DNA from: Bacteroidales bacterium UBA1794
GTDB taxonomy: Bacteria; Bacteroidota; Bacteroidia; Bacteroidales; Bacteroidaceae
Length of the DNA stretch: 64,000 bases
NCBI GenBank assembly: GCA_002315435.1
Contig: DCFW01000003.1
Location: 62,001-126,000 of the forward strand
Direction of reading: 5' to 3'
The notes under the pieces were generated by a model. The model was given only the letters and a program-made list of their open reading frames with translations. It had not been told where the DNA came from and ran no database searches. The translations under genes were made by a program, and so were the position numbers. Shown here piece after piece: positions 53,684-63,247 of the stretch (position 1 is the stretch's first letter; each line of letters starts with the position of its first letter).

Positions 53684-55988
53684 TGCTTTTCCCATTGCTC
53701 GGCAGTATCACATTCTTGTCATAAACTACAATGTTTTGGGATATTTGTCCTTGATAAGTGAATGTAATGTCTATTTGCGTTACTTTTAGTGTTAAGAGTT
53801 TGTCTTTTAAGTTGATGCATAAGCTATAGCTGTCCCATTTTTTAGGAATGATAGGTGCACAATGTAATACCCCCTTTTTAAAAACAACTCCAGCAAATCC
53901 TTCTGCTAATGCCAACCAGCTCCCCGGCATGCTTGTGATATGCACACCTTCACTCACGTCATTATTGTAATCATCCAAATCTAAGCGATTTGCCAAAAGA
54001 AAATATTGATAGGCATTTTCCGTTTCACCGATTCTGGCAGCTAAAATACTATGCACAAAATAGCTCAAAGATGATTCATGAAGGGTTTTCGGTTCATAAA
54101 AGTGATAGTTCCTTTGGATGGTATCCTTGTCAAAGTCATTCCCATAAAGATACATTCCCAATAAAACATCGCTTTGTTTAATGTAGCAGGAGCGTAGAAT
54201 GCGGTCCCATGACCAATGTTGTGATATTGGGCGTTCATTTTGAGGAATACAATCGGCGGTATTTAAATCTTTATCCATGTATCCGTCTTCTTCCACATAA
54301 ATATTATATTCTTCATCAGATGGTAAATACATCCTTTCTATAATGTCTTTCCATCGTTCTGTTTCTTTAGCCTTGAATTCAGTCTTTTCAGTCACTTTTT
54401 TGTAACTATCAGGATAGTCATGCTCAACCATCCGCAGGCAATCAATTGTGAAAGAAATATTTTTGATGCAACTGTAGTTGGTATACCAGTTATTATCTAC
54501 ATTGTTTTCATATTCATCCGGTCCGGTTACTCCAAGTAGCATGTATTTTTGATTGCGTCCGGAGAAAGTGACACGTTGATTCCAAAAACGACAGATGGCA
54601 ATCATTACTTCCAAACCATATTGAGCAACATATTCTTTGTCATTGGTACATTCAAGGTAGTAGTTGATAACATGTATGATTATAGCATTACGATGAATCT
54701 CTTCGAATGTAACTTCCCATTCATTGTGATGCTCTTCACCATCCATTGTGACCATTGGAAATAGAGCAGCTCCATCCTTAAACCCCAGTTTCTGAGCATT
54801 TTCAATAGCTTTCGGCAATTGGTAGTAACGATAGAGCAATAAGCTTCGTGCCATTTTGCTTTCCACTCCTATCAGGCAATAAGGGACAACACATAATTCT
54901 GTATTCCATTGAGTATTTCCTCCATATTTCTCGCCACTAAAGCCTTTTGCGCCAATGTTCAAACGTGGATCGTCACCGGGAAAGTTTTGTTTTAATTGAA
55001 ATATATTGTATCTAATAGCTTGTTGTGCATCATTATCTCCTTCAATAATCACATCATGAGTTTCCCAAAAGTGATGCCAATAGTTCGTCTGTTCTTCGTA
55101 AAGCTTGTCCCATCCAATGCTTTTAGCTTCAGACGATTCGCTGATTGCATCAGCCATCAGATTGTCTTGCTGATGATAAAGATTTGACGCAATAGCGGTA
55201 TATTTAGTCAGAATTAAATTATCTCCCGGTTTTACTTCAGCACCTAATGAAAATCCAACAATCTTTTCTTTTTCAATGCGTATAGGTCGAGTATTTATCG
55301 TTTGTCCGTTCTTTGATAGGTCAGCCTCTTCTGCACAACAAATTTGTGAGTTGCCTCGTTTGGTTTGTACCCATATAGATGCCTGATTGTTATTTGTTTC
55401 AGTCCTCAGTATACTCCACATTTTTTCATTGAAGTTGCTACTTTCATGAATGACATCTCCATTAATAAATGGAACTAATGATATTTTTCCCGTATAGTTA
55501 ATGGAAGCCACAGAGTAACGAATTAAACACAAGTCTCGATGTGTCATGCTATAGAAGTGCTGTATGCTAATACTCAAAATGTTTCCTTTGGGTGAAGTAA
55601 CAATAGTAGAGCGATTGCTGATCCCATTTCGCATGTCCAGCTTTCTGCTAAATTGTTGTATATCCCATTGATCCAAATTCAGCTCTTCATCGATCAAGCG
55701 CACATTTACGCCACTCCAATAAGGAGCATTCGGCATGCATGAATAATATTTTGGAAATCCATTTTTCCACCATCCCACGCGTGTCCTATCCATGAAGCAA
55801 GTACCTGCAACGTATGATCCTTTCAACGTATCACCGGTGTAAGTTTCTTCAAAGTTCCCTCTTTGTCCCATTCTACCGTTACCGATAGTAAAAATACTTT
55901 CCGTATTTCTTTGTAAATTGGGATGAAAATCTTCTTCGATAATATTCCAACTATCACCTTTTAAATAACGTTTCATAGATTCATTCAT
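53664..55988 (-). CDS. GH65 maltose-phosphorylase-like enzyme
   Basis: A cytoplasmic GH65 enzyme of 774 residues without signal peptide. The N-terminal beta domain begins SWNIIEEDFHPN, followed by SIFTIGNGRMGQRGNFEE, the strongly conserved entry of the family. The (alpha/alpha)6 catalytic domain has GGNTQWNTELC and the acid Glu in GVTGPDEYENNVDNNWYTN (about residue 490), with HESSLSYFVHSI near the phosphate site. The NNVDNNWYTN context is closest to maltose phosphorylases, so products would be beta-glucose 1-phosphate and glucose; trehalose or kojibiose phosphorylase are alternatives. It overlaps the MFS transporter by 4 bp. Confidence 0.88.
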   Translation of the reverse strand: MNESMKRYLKGDSWNIIEEDFHPNLQRNTESIFTIGNGRMGQRGNFEETYTGDTLKGSYVAGTCFMDRTRVGWWKNGFPKYYSCMPNAPYWSGVNVRLIDEELNLDQWDIQQFSRKLDMRNGISNRSTIVTSPKGNILSISIQHFYSMTHRDLCLIRYSVASINYTGKISLVPFINGDVIHESSNFNEKMWSILRTETNNNQASIWVQTKRGNSQICCAEEADLSKNGQTINTRPIRIEKEKIVGFSLGAEVKPGDNLILTKYTAIASNLYHQQDNLMADAISESSEAKSIGWDKLYEEQTNYWHHFWETHDVIIEGDNDAQQAIRYNIFQLKQNFPGDDPRLNIGAKGFSGEKYGGNTQWNTELCVVPYCLIGVESKMARSLLLYRYYQLPKAIENAQKLGFKDGAALFPMVTMDGEEHHNEWEVTFEEIHRNAIIIHVINYYLECTNDKEYVAQYGLEVMIAICRFWNQRVTFSGRNQKYMLLGVTGPDEYENNVDNNWYTNYSCIKNISFTIDCLRMVEHDYPDSYKKVTEKTEFKAKETERWKDIIERMYLPSDEEYNIYVEEDGYMDKDLNTADCIPQNERPISQHWSWDRILRSCYIKQSDVLLGMYLYGNDFDKDTIQRNYHFYEPKTLHESSLSYFVHSILAARIGETENAYQYFLLANRLDLDDYNNDVSEGVHITSMPGSWLALAEGFAGVVFKKGVLHCAPIIPKKWDSYSLCINLKDKLLTLKVTQIDITFTYQGQISQNIVVYDKNVILPSNGKSTTITRV

Positions 55989-57301
55989 TTTTCGGCAATT
56001 GTTTCTTTAATTCCATTCACACATAGAGCACCAATAAATAGGAAGATGCCCGCAATGAATAACATTCCTGCTTGTTTCCCTCCAACCGACTGTAACAATA
56101 ATCCACCTAGGATAGCTGCAATGATTTGAGGAACACAGATTGTGCAATTGAATAATCCTAAGTATGTTCCCATATTTTTACCACTGACAGCATTGGTGAC
56201 TATTGTAAATGGCAATGCCAGCATAGCTGCCCAAGCGCAACCGATGAGGAAGTAGCTTATAAACAACATATATTGATCTGTAATGAAATAGATCGATAAG
56301 AAACCTATTCCACCTATAATCAAACTAATCACATAGGCTAGTTTGTGGCTTTTGAATAAAGGAATGACTATAGCCCAGCATACCGAGCCTATTGCCTGAA
56401 CAGCGAATAATATTCCTACCCAATTACCGGCGTCCTGATATGCAGCTGATGCCGTATTCTGTGTATGCCAGATATTATCAGCAATGGCGCCGTTGGTATA
56501 AGTCCACATATACATAAAAGCCGCCCAACAAAAGAATTGTACGAGTCCCACTGTCCAAAAAGCCTTTGGAGCATGAGCAATTAGAGTAATGAAACTATCT
56601 TTCTTGCTTTTATCACTTTCCTTTTCTTCTTTAAAGCCATGATACTCGGCAAATTCCTTTGGAGGCATTTCATGAACTTTGGCAGTTGTGTATATGACAC
56701 AAAGGATAAGCAGGAAAGCTCCACAATAAAAAGACCATATCACTGAATCGGGGACAAGACCCTTGGCAGCTATGTTTTTAATACCTATAGCTGTGAAGAT
56801 AAAAGGGAAGAAATAGCCCATCAAAGATCCTGCATTGCAGAGGAAGCTTTGGATAGAGTAGGCTAGTCCTTTTTGTTTTTCATTTACTAAATCGCCCACC
56901 ATCATTTTAAATGGCTGCATAGCCATGTTAATAGATACGTCCAGCATCATTAATGCAATAATGCCGAATGCCATTGCATCAATATATTTTACAAAACTAC
57001 CTGCGTTGGGAAGTAATACCATGATGATGATCGCAACTAATGATCCCACAAATAAATAAGGTATACGGCGCCCGAATCGGCACCAAGTTTTATCGCTGGC
57101 TCTACCTATCAAGGGTTGTACAATCATACCCATAAGTGGAGGTAGAATCCAAAAATAGCTCAAATTGTGGGGATCTGCTCCTAATGTTGAAAAGATGCGA
57201 CTTATATTAGCATTTTGTAAGGCATACGCAATCTGTACACCAAAAAATCCGAAACTTATATTCCAGAGACTCCAAAAACTTAAATCTGGTTTTGCTTTCA
57301 T
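55985..57301 (-). CDS. MFS disaccharide transporter (SLC45/GPH-like)
   Basis: A 438-residue inner-membrane permease with about twelve spans. The start FWSLWNISFGFFGVQIAYALQNANISRIF and PLIGRASDKTWCRFGRRIPY (the MFS loop 2-3 motif, key residues G-R-x-S-D and R-x-G-R-R) are typical of bacterial maltose/sucrose proton symporters related to SLC45. It lies between lacI and GH65 with 20-bp and 4-bp-overlap spacing. Context suggests import of maltose or a related alpha-glucoside from the periplasm for phosphorolysis. Confidence 0.9.
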   Translation of the reverse strand: MKAKPDLSFWSLWNISFGFFGVQIAYALQNANISRIFSTLGADPHNLSYFWILPPLMGMIVQPLIGRASDKTWCRFGRRIPYLFVGSLVAIIIMVLLPNAGSFVKYIDAMAFGIIALMMLDVSINMAMQPFKMMVGDLVNEKQKGLAYSIQSFLCNAGSLMGYFFPFIFTAIGIKNIAAKGLVPDSVIWSFYCGAFLLILCVIYTTAKVHEMPPKEFAEYHGFKEEKESDKSKKDSFITLIAHAPKAFWTVGLVQFFCWAAFMYMWTYTNGAIADNIWHTQNTASAAYQDAGNWVGILFAVQAIGSVCWAIVIPLFKSHKLAYVISLIIGGIGFLSIYFITDQYMLFISYFLIGCAWAAMLALPFTIVTNAVSGKNMGTYLGLFNCTICVPQIIAAILGGLLLQSVGGKQAGMLFIAGIFLFIGALCVNGIKETIAEK

Positions 57302-57321
57302 GATATATTAGTTTTATTCAT

Positions 57322-58335
57322 TTATTTAGTAGTGCCTCTTACAATAAGATTTGTCTTAACAATTCTATTCTTGGGGGCTTTCCCTTGTATTTTTTCAATA
57401 AGTGTTTTCACTGCGCATTCTCCTACTTCCTTACCATGTTGTTCCACTGTAGTTAGTTTTGGGTCAGTGCTTTGTGCAATGACACCGTCACTGAACCCGC
57501 AAATGCTCACCTCTTCCGGTACTTTTATACCCATCACCTTGCAACTGTAGAGTATGCCGCTTGCTGTTTCATCATTGATAGCAAAGAAGCCATCGGGTCT
57601 TATTTGTTGATCCTGTTCCAGTATATTAGATGTAATAGCAATCGCCTTTTCACGTGTATCGCAAATCTTTATCATATCCTCGTTGAACGGGATATTGTAA
57701 TGCCTCAATGCATCCATGTAGCCATTGCGTCGGTTCTTGGATATTTCCATGTGCAGTGGGCTGGTATAAAATAGAATGCGTTTGCATCCTGTTTGTATCA
57801 AATATTCAACTGCAGAAAAAGCTCCGGCATAGTCATCAACAACTACTCTTTCAGTATTTACTCCTGTGCATATACGGTCGTAAAAAACAATCGGGATATT
57901 ATTATCCAATAATTCCTGATAATGCTCATAATGAGTGGTGTCTTTAGCAAGTGAAGTGATCACGCCACAAACTCTTTCAGCAAGGAATGAGTGAACTATA
58001 TTTACCTCTTTATCGTAAGATTCATCTGATTGAGCAACAAGCATGTTATATCCTGAAGATGAGGCGATCTTTTCTACGCCGTCAAGTACGCAAGAGAAAA
58101 AGTGATGCACAATTTGTGGAACAATTACACCAATGGTATGCGTGTGGCTCATTCGTAAGTTTTGTGCTAAGAAATTGGGCTTGTAATTGTGTACCTTCGC
58201 GTAATTTTTAATCAGTTCACGGGTCTCTTTACTAATATCTTTACTGTCTTTCAGTGCACGACTCACTGTTGACGGAGAGCAGTTTAATGCACGTGCAATA
58301 TCCTTAATAGTTATTTGTGCCTTGATATTATCCAT
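57322..58335 (-). CDS. LacI-family transcriptional regulator
   Basis: A 337-residue LacI regulator. The HTH is TIKDIARALNCSPSTVSRAL (residues 9-28), followed by the hinge region YKPNFLAQNLRM with the family's usual pattern, and a periplasmic-binding-protein-like sensor domain (IGVIVPQIVHHFFS, VVDDYAGAFSAVEYL, DGFFAINDETASGIL, SICGFSD). The frame extends 35 codons upstream; the ATG at 58335 is preferred because it places the HTH at the normal distance from the start and lies just after a -7 element. It should control both its own operon (MFS, GH65) and the divergent susCDE, through the operator in the 235-bp gap. Confidence 0.94.
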   Translation of the reverse strand: MDNIKAQITIKDIARALNCSPSTVSRALKDSKDISKETRELIKNYAKVHNYKPNFLAQNLRMSHTHTIGVIVPQIVHHFFSCVLDGVEKIASSSGYNMLVAQSDESYDKEVNIVHSFLAERVCGVITSLAKDTTHYEHYQELLDNNIPIVFYDRICTGVNTERVVVDDYAGAFSAVEYLIQTGCKRILFYTSPLHMEISKNRRNGYMDALRHYNIPFNEDMIKICDTREKAIAITSNILEQDQQIRPDGFFAINDETASGILYSCKVMGIKVPEEVSICGFSDGVIAQSTDPKLTTVEQHGKEVGECAVKTLIEKIQGKAPKNRIVKTNLIVRGTTK

Positions 58336-58358
58336 TGTACTGACTTTAAGTTTGATTG

Positions 58359-58366
58359 CAAATTTA
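58359..58366 (-). promoter_or_regulatory. -7 element for lacI-MFS-GH65 operon
   Basis: TAAATTTG on the minus strand fits TAnnTTTG, 23 bp before the lacI ATG. The nearest upstream TTTG is 26 bases away, longer than usual. Confidence 0.45.
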
Positions 58367-58420
58367 ATTGATAGAGCAATAATGTTCATGTACAAAGGTG
58401 ATTTATTCCTGCAATGCCTC

Positions 58421-58434
58421 TGCAAACGATTGCG
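58421..58434. promoter_or_regulatory. candidate LacI-type operator between the two PUL arms
   Basis: TGCAAACGATTGCG is a CG-centred near-palindrome of the LacI/cre type (TGCAA-N4-TTGC). Its centre is about 76 bp upstream of both predicted transcription starts, the leftward lacI and the rightward susC, so it sits midway. Confidence 0.55.
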
Positions 58435-58489
58435 ATTCAAAAATACTACAAATCAGAGCATATTGTTACAAGCAATAGTCATTTAACTC

Positions 58490-58497
58490 TATTTTTG
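58490..58497 (+). promoter_or_regulatory. -7 element for susC-susD-susE operon
   Basis: TATTTTTG fits TAnnTTTG and lies 73 bp before the susC ATG. No canonical -33 element, so an activator or a weak basal promoter is likely. Confidence 0.45.
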
Positions 58498-58570
58498 TTT
58501 TCGAAGTTGTTCTACGTTCTTTATGGACGTATTTTAAAAATGATAATGTTAACTTTAAATTTTATGATGC

Positions 58571-61500
58571 ATGAAACAAGTTAATCTTGGAATCTCTAAA
58601 AAGATTCTAGTTTTATTCTTAGGGCTGATGTTGTCAGTCTGTACTTTTGCACAAACATCTACTGTTACAGGTAGAGTTATTGATGTAAATGGTGAACCTA
58701 TTATTGGTGTGAATGTTTCCGTTGATGGAGGTAAAATGAATGTTATTACTGATATTGATGGTAATTTTTCAATTAAAGCTGCACCAGGGTCATTTCTTAA
58801 TATTTCGTTTATCGGTTATAAATCACAAAAAGTTTCTGCAGAGTCTACGCCAATGCGCATTGTTTTAAAAGATAATGCCGTTCTATTGCAGGATGCTATA
58901 GTGATAGGATATGGTACTGTTAAGAAAAATGATTTGACAGGTTCCGTAGTAGCTATGAAGCCAGATGAGTTAAATCATGGGCTCCAAACGAATGCTCAGG
59001 ATATGATAACTGGAAAGATTGCGGGTGTAAGTGTCATTTCCAATGGTGGTACGCCGGGAGGAGGTGCTACGATTCGTATTCGTGGTGGTTCTTCATTAAA
59101 TGCAAGTAATGACCCTCTTGTTGTTATTGATGGTTTGGCCATGGATAATCAGGGCATAAAAGGTGTTAGTAACTTGTTAAGTACAGTTAATCCGAATGAT
59201 ATTGCTTCATTTACTGTATTGAAAGATGCATCCGCAACGGCTATTTATGGATCTCGCGCATCAAATGGTGTGATTATTATCACTACCAAGAGGGGTGTGG
59301 CAGGTGCTGCTCCGAAAGTGAGTTATGATGGAAATATTTCTTTTGGTTTTAAAAGGAACACTGTAGCTGTTATGAATGGTAATGAGTACGAAAATTATGT
59401 TGAGACGTTATCGGGAAAGGATTCTGATGCTTATAAATTGTTAGGATCACAAGTTTTTGGTAAAAATTATAATACCAATTGGCAAGATGCAATTTTCCGT
59501 ACGGCTGTAAGTCATGATCACAACATTTCAGTTAGTGGTGGATTTGGGAATATCCCATATAGAATATCTGGTGGATATACGAATGAAAGTGGAACATTAA
59601 TCACTTCTAGTTTCGAACGTGTAACTGGTTCTATTAATTTGGCTCCGACTTTCTATGATAAGCATTTAAGTTTTAATATCAATGCAAAAGGGATGTACGC
59701 AAAGAACCGTTATGCTGATGCAGGAGCTGTAGGTGCGGCTATTGCTATGGATCCGACTCAACCTATAATGGTTGAGAATAGTTCAAATACGGCTTATAGC
59801 GATTTCGGAGGATATTTTCAATGGTATTCTTATGATAGTACTTTGGGTAAGAATGTTATTAATTCTTTAGCATCACACAATCCTGTTGCGATGCTGAAAC
59901 AGAAGCACGATATTGCTGATTCAGGTGATTTTATTGGAAATATTGAGGCCGATTATAAATTCTTTTTCTGCCCAGATTTACATATTCATGCAAATGCGGG
60001 TATGGAGTATTCTGATGGTGTTCAGCGACTTTATGAAAGTCCTGAATCATACGATGATAGCCCTTATGGACGTCAAGGGCGTGATCATCTCTATAAATAT
60101 AATAAATCATTTAACACATATGCCCAATATAGTCACGATTTTAATATTCATCATCTTGATGTAATGGGTGGTTATGAATGGCAACATTTTTACCGTGCAG
60201 GTCTTTCTCATTATAACGGTGTATCTGCTACACATAATGAAACTTCTACTCCGACAAAAACTGAATCTTATTTGGTATCATTTTTTGGGCGTTTGAATTA
60301 TTCGTTGTTAGATCGATATATGTTGACGACAACTTTACGTGATGATGGTACTAGTCGTTTTTCTAAAAACAATAGATGGGGTTTATTCCCTTCTGCTGCT
60401 TTGGCATGGAAAATAAACGATGAACCTTTCATGAGGAATATAAAATCTTTAAGTGATTTGAAACTTCGTTTAGGCTATGGACTAACTGGTCAACAAGATA
60501 TTGATCAAGGTGATTATCCATATATACCTCAATACACAGTAAGTACTACAGGTGCGTCTTATCCATTTGGCGGCGTATATTATACAACTAATCGTCCTAA
60601 TGCTTATAATCAAAATCTTAAGTGGGAATCTACTACAACATGGAATGCTGGAGTTGATTATGGTTTTCTTCATGATAGAATAACAGGATCAGTGGATTGG
60701 TACTATCGTACGACAAAGGATTTATTGAATACTGTATCAATTTCTGCAGAAACTAACTTTAATAATAAGTTAATAAGCAATGTCGGTTCTTTGAAAAATT
60801 ATGGTCTTGAAGCTGCAATTGACGCAAAATTGATTTCGAAAAAAGACTTTTTATGGGATGTAGGTTATAATATAACATGGAATAAAAATAAAATCACCAA
60901 ATTGACAACCGGAAACGGAGATGGATATTATGTTGCTACTGGAAGTATTTCAAGTGGTACTGGTGAGACTATTCAGGCACAAGCAGTAGGGCAATCTGCA
61001 AATGCATTCTATGTGTACAAGCAAATTTATGACACTGATGGAAAGCCTATTGCCGGATTATATGAAGATAGAGACGGTGATGGAAAAATCACATCTGCCG
61101 ATAAATATTATTACAAGAGTCCTAATGCACCTATATTAATGGGATTATCAAATAAAATTGTTTGGAAAGAATGGGATTTTGGATTTACATTGAGAGCTAG
61201 CATTGGAAATTATATTTATGATGATGTGCTTGCAAGTCATCATAATGTAAGTACTACTGGCTACTATGCTACATCTGGATATTTGACGAATGTAATGAGA
61301 AGAGCTTTGGATGCTAATTTCGGTAGTACAAGTAACATCGAATATTCTGATTATTATGTGAGGAATGCATCTTTTGTGCGTTGCGATAATATCACATTGG
61401 GATATACATTTACAAATGTAATGAATACAAAATTTGGTGGCCGTCTCTACGCTACTGTTTGTAATCCTTTTGTTATTACAAAATATAAGGGACTTGATCC

Positions 61501-61579
61501 TGAAGTAAGTGGCGGTATAGATAAAAATGTATATCCACGCCCTGTTACATTCACTATGGGATTGAACCTCAATTTTTAA
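58571..61579 (+). CDS. SusC-family TonB-dependent transporter (second PUL)
   Basis: A 1002-residue outer-membrane importer. Signal peptide (ILVLFLGLMLSVCTFAQ), a carboxypeptidase-regulatory-like domain (VTGRVIDVNGEPIIGVNVSV), TonB box region DAIVIGYGTVKKND, plug with ITGKIAGVSVISNGGTPG and LKDASATAIYGSRASNGVI, then the barrel ending FTMGLNLNF. No STN domain. It resembles the SusC of starch-type loci, in keeping with the SusE-like gene behind it and GH65 in the divergent operon, suggesting alpha-glucans as cargo; that is inference. Confidence 0.95.
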   Translation: MKQVNLGISKKILVLFLGLMLSVCTFAQTSTVTGRVIDVNGEPIIGVNVSVDGGKMNVITDIDGNFSIKAAPGSFLNISFIGYKSQKVSAESTPMRIVLKDNAVLLQDAIVIGYGTVKKNDLTGSVVAMKPDELNHGLQTNAQDMITGKIAGVSVISNGGTPGGGATIRIRGGSSLNASNDPLVVIDGLAMDNQGIKGVSNLLSTVNPNDIASFTVLKDASATAIYGSRASNGVIIITTKRGVAGAAPKVSYDGNISFGFKRNTVAVMNGNEYENYVETLSGKDSDAYKLLGSQVFGKNYNTNWQDAIFRTAVSHDHNISVSGGFGNIPYRISGGYTNESGTLITSSFERVTGSINLAPTFYDKHLSFNINAKGMYAKNRYADAGAVGAAIAMDPTQPIMVENSSNTAYSDFGGYFQWYSYDSTLGKNVINSLASHNPVAMLKQKHDIADSGDFIGNIEADYKFFFCPDLHIHANAGMEYSDGVQRLYESPESYDDSPYGRQGRDHLYKYNKSFNTYAQYSHDFNIHHLDVMGGYEWQHFYRAGLSHYNGVSATHNETSTPTKTESYLVSFFGRLNYSLLDRYMLTTTLRDDGTSRFSKNNRWGLFPSAALAWKINDEPFMRNIKSLSDLKLRLGYGLTGQQDIDQGDYPYIPQYTVSTTGASYPFGGVYYTTNRPNAYNQNLKWESTTTWNAGVDYGFLHDRITGSVDWYYRTTKDLLNTVSISAETNFNNKLISNVGSLKNYGLEAAIDAKLISKKDFLWDVGYNITWNKNKITKLTTGNGDGYYVATGSISSGTGETIQAQAVGQSANAFYVYKQIYDTDGKPIAGLYEDRDGDGKITSADKYYYKSPNAPILMGLSNKIVWKEWDFGFTLRASIGNYIYDDVLASHHNVSTTGYYATSGYLTNVMRRALDANFGSTSNIEYSDYYVRNASFVRCDNITLGYTFTNVMNTKFGGRLYATVCNPFVITKYKGLDPEVSGGIDKNVYPRPVTFTMGLNLNF

Positions 61580-61597
61580 TATAAAATAGAGTTTACC

Positions 61598-63226
61598 ATG
61601 AAAATTCACAATATTAAATCAATTTTGCCTGCGGCAATGATGTGTTTGGCAGTGGGAAGCATAGCTTCTTCATGTACTGGCGATCTTAACACATCACCAA
61701 TCAATTCAAATATAGTACAGACTTTTGATCAGGCTGCAGTTTTTGCTAAGTTATATTCTTCATTGGCTGTAAGTGGTCAACAGGGGCCAAGTGGAGAAGG
61801 AGACTTAAATGTCGATGATGAAGGAATGGCTGGTTTTTATCGTTTGATGTGGAATATGGAAGAATTACCTACCGATGAGGCTGCGTGTACATGGACTGAT
61901 AATGGCACTCCTGAATTGGATATTAATTCATGGACATCATCAAATGCTATTGTTGGTAACATGTATAGTCGTTGTACATATGATATAACTATGTGCAATC
62001 ATTTTCTAGATAATACCAGTGATACGGATGAATCAGAGTCAACTACCGATTTATCTAAAGATACTAAGCATGAAAGAGCTGAAGCCCGATTCTTGCGTGT
62101 ACTGAATTATTATTATTTGTTAGATTTCTTTGGAAATGTTCCATTCTCAACAACTGTCATGACAACAAACCCTCCACGAATAGAACGTGCAGCTTTATAT
62201 AGATGGATGGTTGAAGAATTGAAGACTATACAAGGTAATATGTATGCTGCTAAGGCTGCTGCATATGGACGGGCTGATGTTGTTGCTGATTATTTTTTAT
62301 TATCTCGTTTGTATTTGAATTCAGCTGTTTATACGGGTACAGAAGATAAGGCAAATTGGGATAGTGCAGCTATTTATGCTAAAAAAGTGATAGATAGCGG
62401 TTATAAGCTGGCTTCCAAATACGAATATTTATTTGAAGCTGATAACGGATATGGCGATGGCTCAGTAAATGATGCAACAAATGAAATTATTTTTCCTATT
62501 CAGCAAGATGGTGTAAAGACAAATTCATATTCTGGTTCGTTGTTCTTAATCGCTTCTACTCATAACTCAGATATGCCTTCTTGGGGATCTACAGAAGGTT
62601 GGGCTGGTAATCGCGCACGATATAATTTGCTTGAAAAATTCTTTCCAAATGGTCTGACGACAACGGATGAATCTACATTAACATCAGGTTTAGCAACATT
62701 AGCAGGTGATTCTCGTGCTTTGTTCTTTGGTAAAGACCGTACTCAAAAAATGGCTAGTCTTACCACTTTCAAGAATGGCTTCTCTGTTACTAAATGGACA
62801 AATTTACGAGCAGATGGTCAGTCAACGAGTGATACTAAATTTACAGATACTGATATTCCGCTGTTTCGCACAGCAGAAGCCTATTTAACTTATGCGGAGG
62901 CATTGACCCGTGCAAATGGTGGTGTGGCTACTCAAACGGCAATTGATGCTGTAAACGTTGTGCGTGAACGCGCAGGTACAACAGTTTTAACATCTCTTAC
63001 TTTAGACCAAATATTGGATGAGAGATGTCGTGAATTCTATTTTGAAGGTCAACGTCGTACCGATCTGATTCGTTTCGGATATTTTGGTGGAACAAATCAA
63101 TTTCTTTGGGAATGGAAAGGTGGCTCGATAAGTGGAACCACATTTGATAGCCATTATAATCTTTATCCTATCCCAGATGCAGATTTAAATGCTAATAGCA
63201 ATCTGACGCAGAATTCTGGTTATTAA
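61598..63226 (+). CDS. SusD-family lipoprotein (second PUL)
   Basis: A 542-residue SusD homologue with lipobox IASSC followed by TGDLN. The N-terminal pattern is ITQ-like but diverged (QTFDQAAVFAKLYSSLAVSG). ERAEARFLRVLNYYYLLDFFGNVPF is the core helix-pair region, and LDERCREFYFEGQRRTDLIRFG the C-terminal SusD motif. It starts 18 bp after susC. With SusC it forms the surface complex that captures and imports the glycan; starch-type oligosaccharide is assumed from the neighbours. Confidence 0.95.
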   Translation: MKIHNIKSILPAAMMCLAVGSIASSCTGDLNTSPINSNIVQTFDQAAVFAKLYSSLAVSGQQGPSGEGDLNVDDEGMAGFYRLMWNMEELPTDEAACTWTDNGTPELDINSWTSSNAIVGNMYSRCTYDITMCNHFLDNTSDTDESESTTDLSKDTKHERAEARFLRVLNYYYLLDFFGNVPFSTTVMTTNPPRIERAALYRWMVEELKTIQGNMYAAKAAAYGRADVVADYFLLSRLYLNSAVYTGTEDKANWDSAAIYAKKVIDSGYKLASKYEYLFEADNGYGDGSVNDATNEIIFPIQQDGVKTNSYSGSLFLIASTHNSDMPSWGSTEGWAGNRARYNLLEKFFPNGLTTTDESTLTSGLATLAGDSRALFFGKDRTQKMASLTTFKNGFSVTKWTNLRADGQSTSDTKFTDTDIPLFRTAEAYLTYAEALTRANGGVATQTAIDAVNVVRERAGTTVLTSLTLDQILDERCREFYFEGQRRTDLIRFGYFGGTNQFLWEWKGGSISGTTFDSHYNLYPIPDADLNANSNLTQNSGY

Positions 63227-63247
63227 TCAATATTTAATTAGACTAGT

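Noticed and set aside
58463..58475. Second LacI operator (TTGTTACAAGCAA)
   Set aside because: Palindromic but without the CG centre and with few matching positions; mentioned only as a weak candidate.
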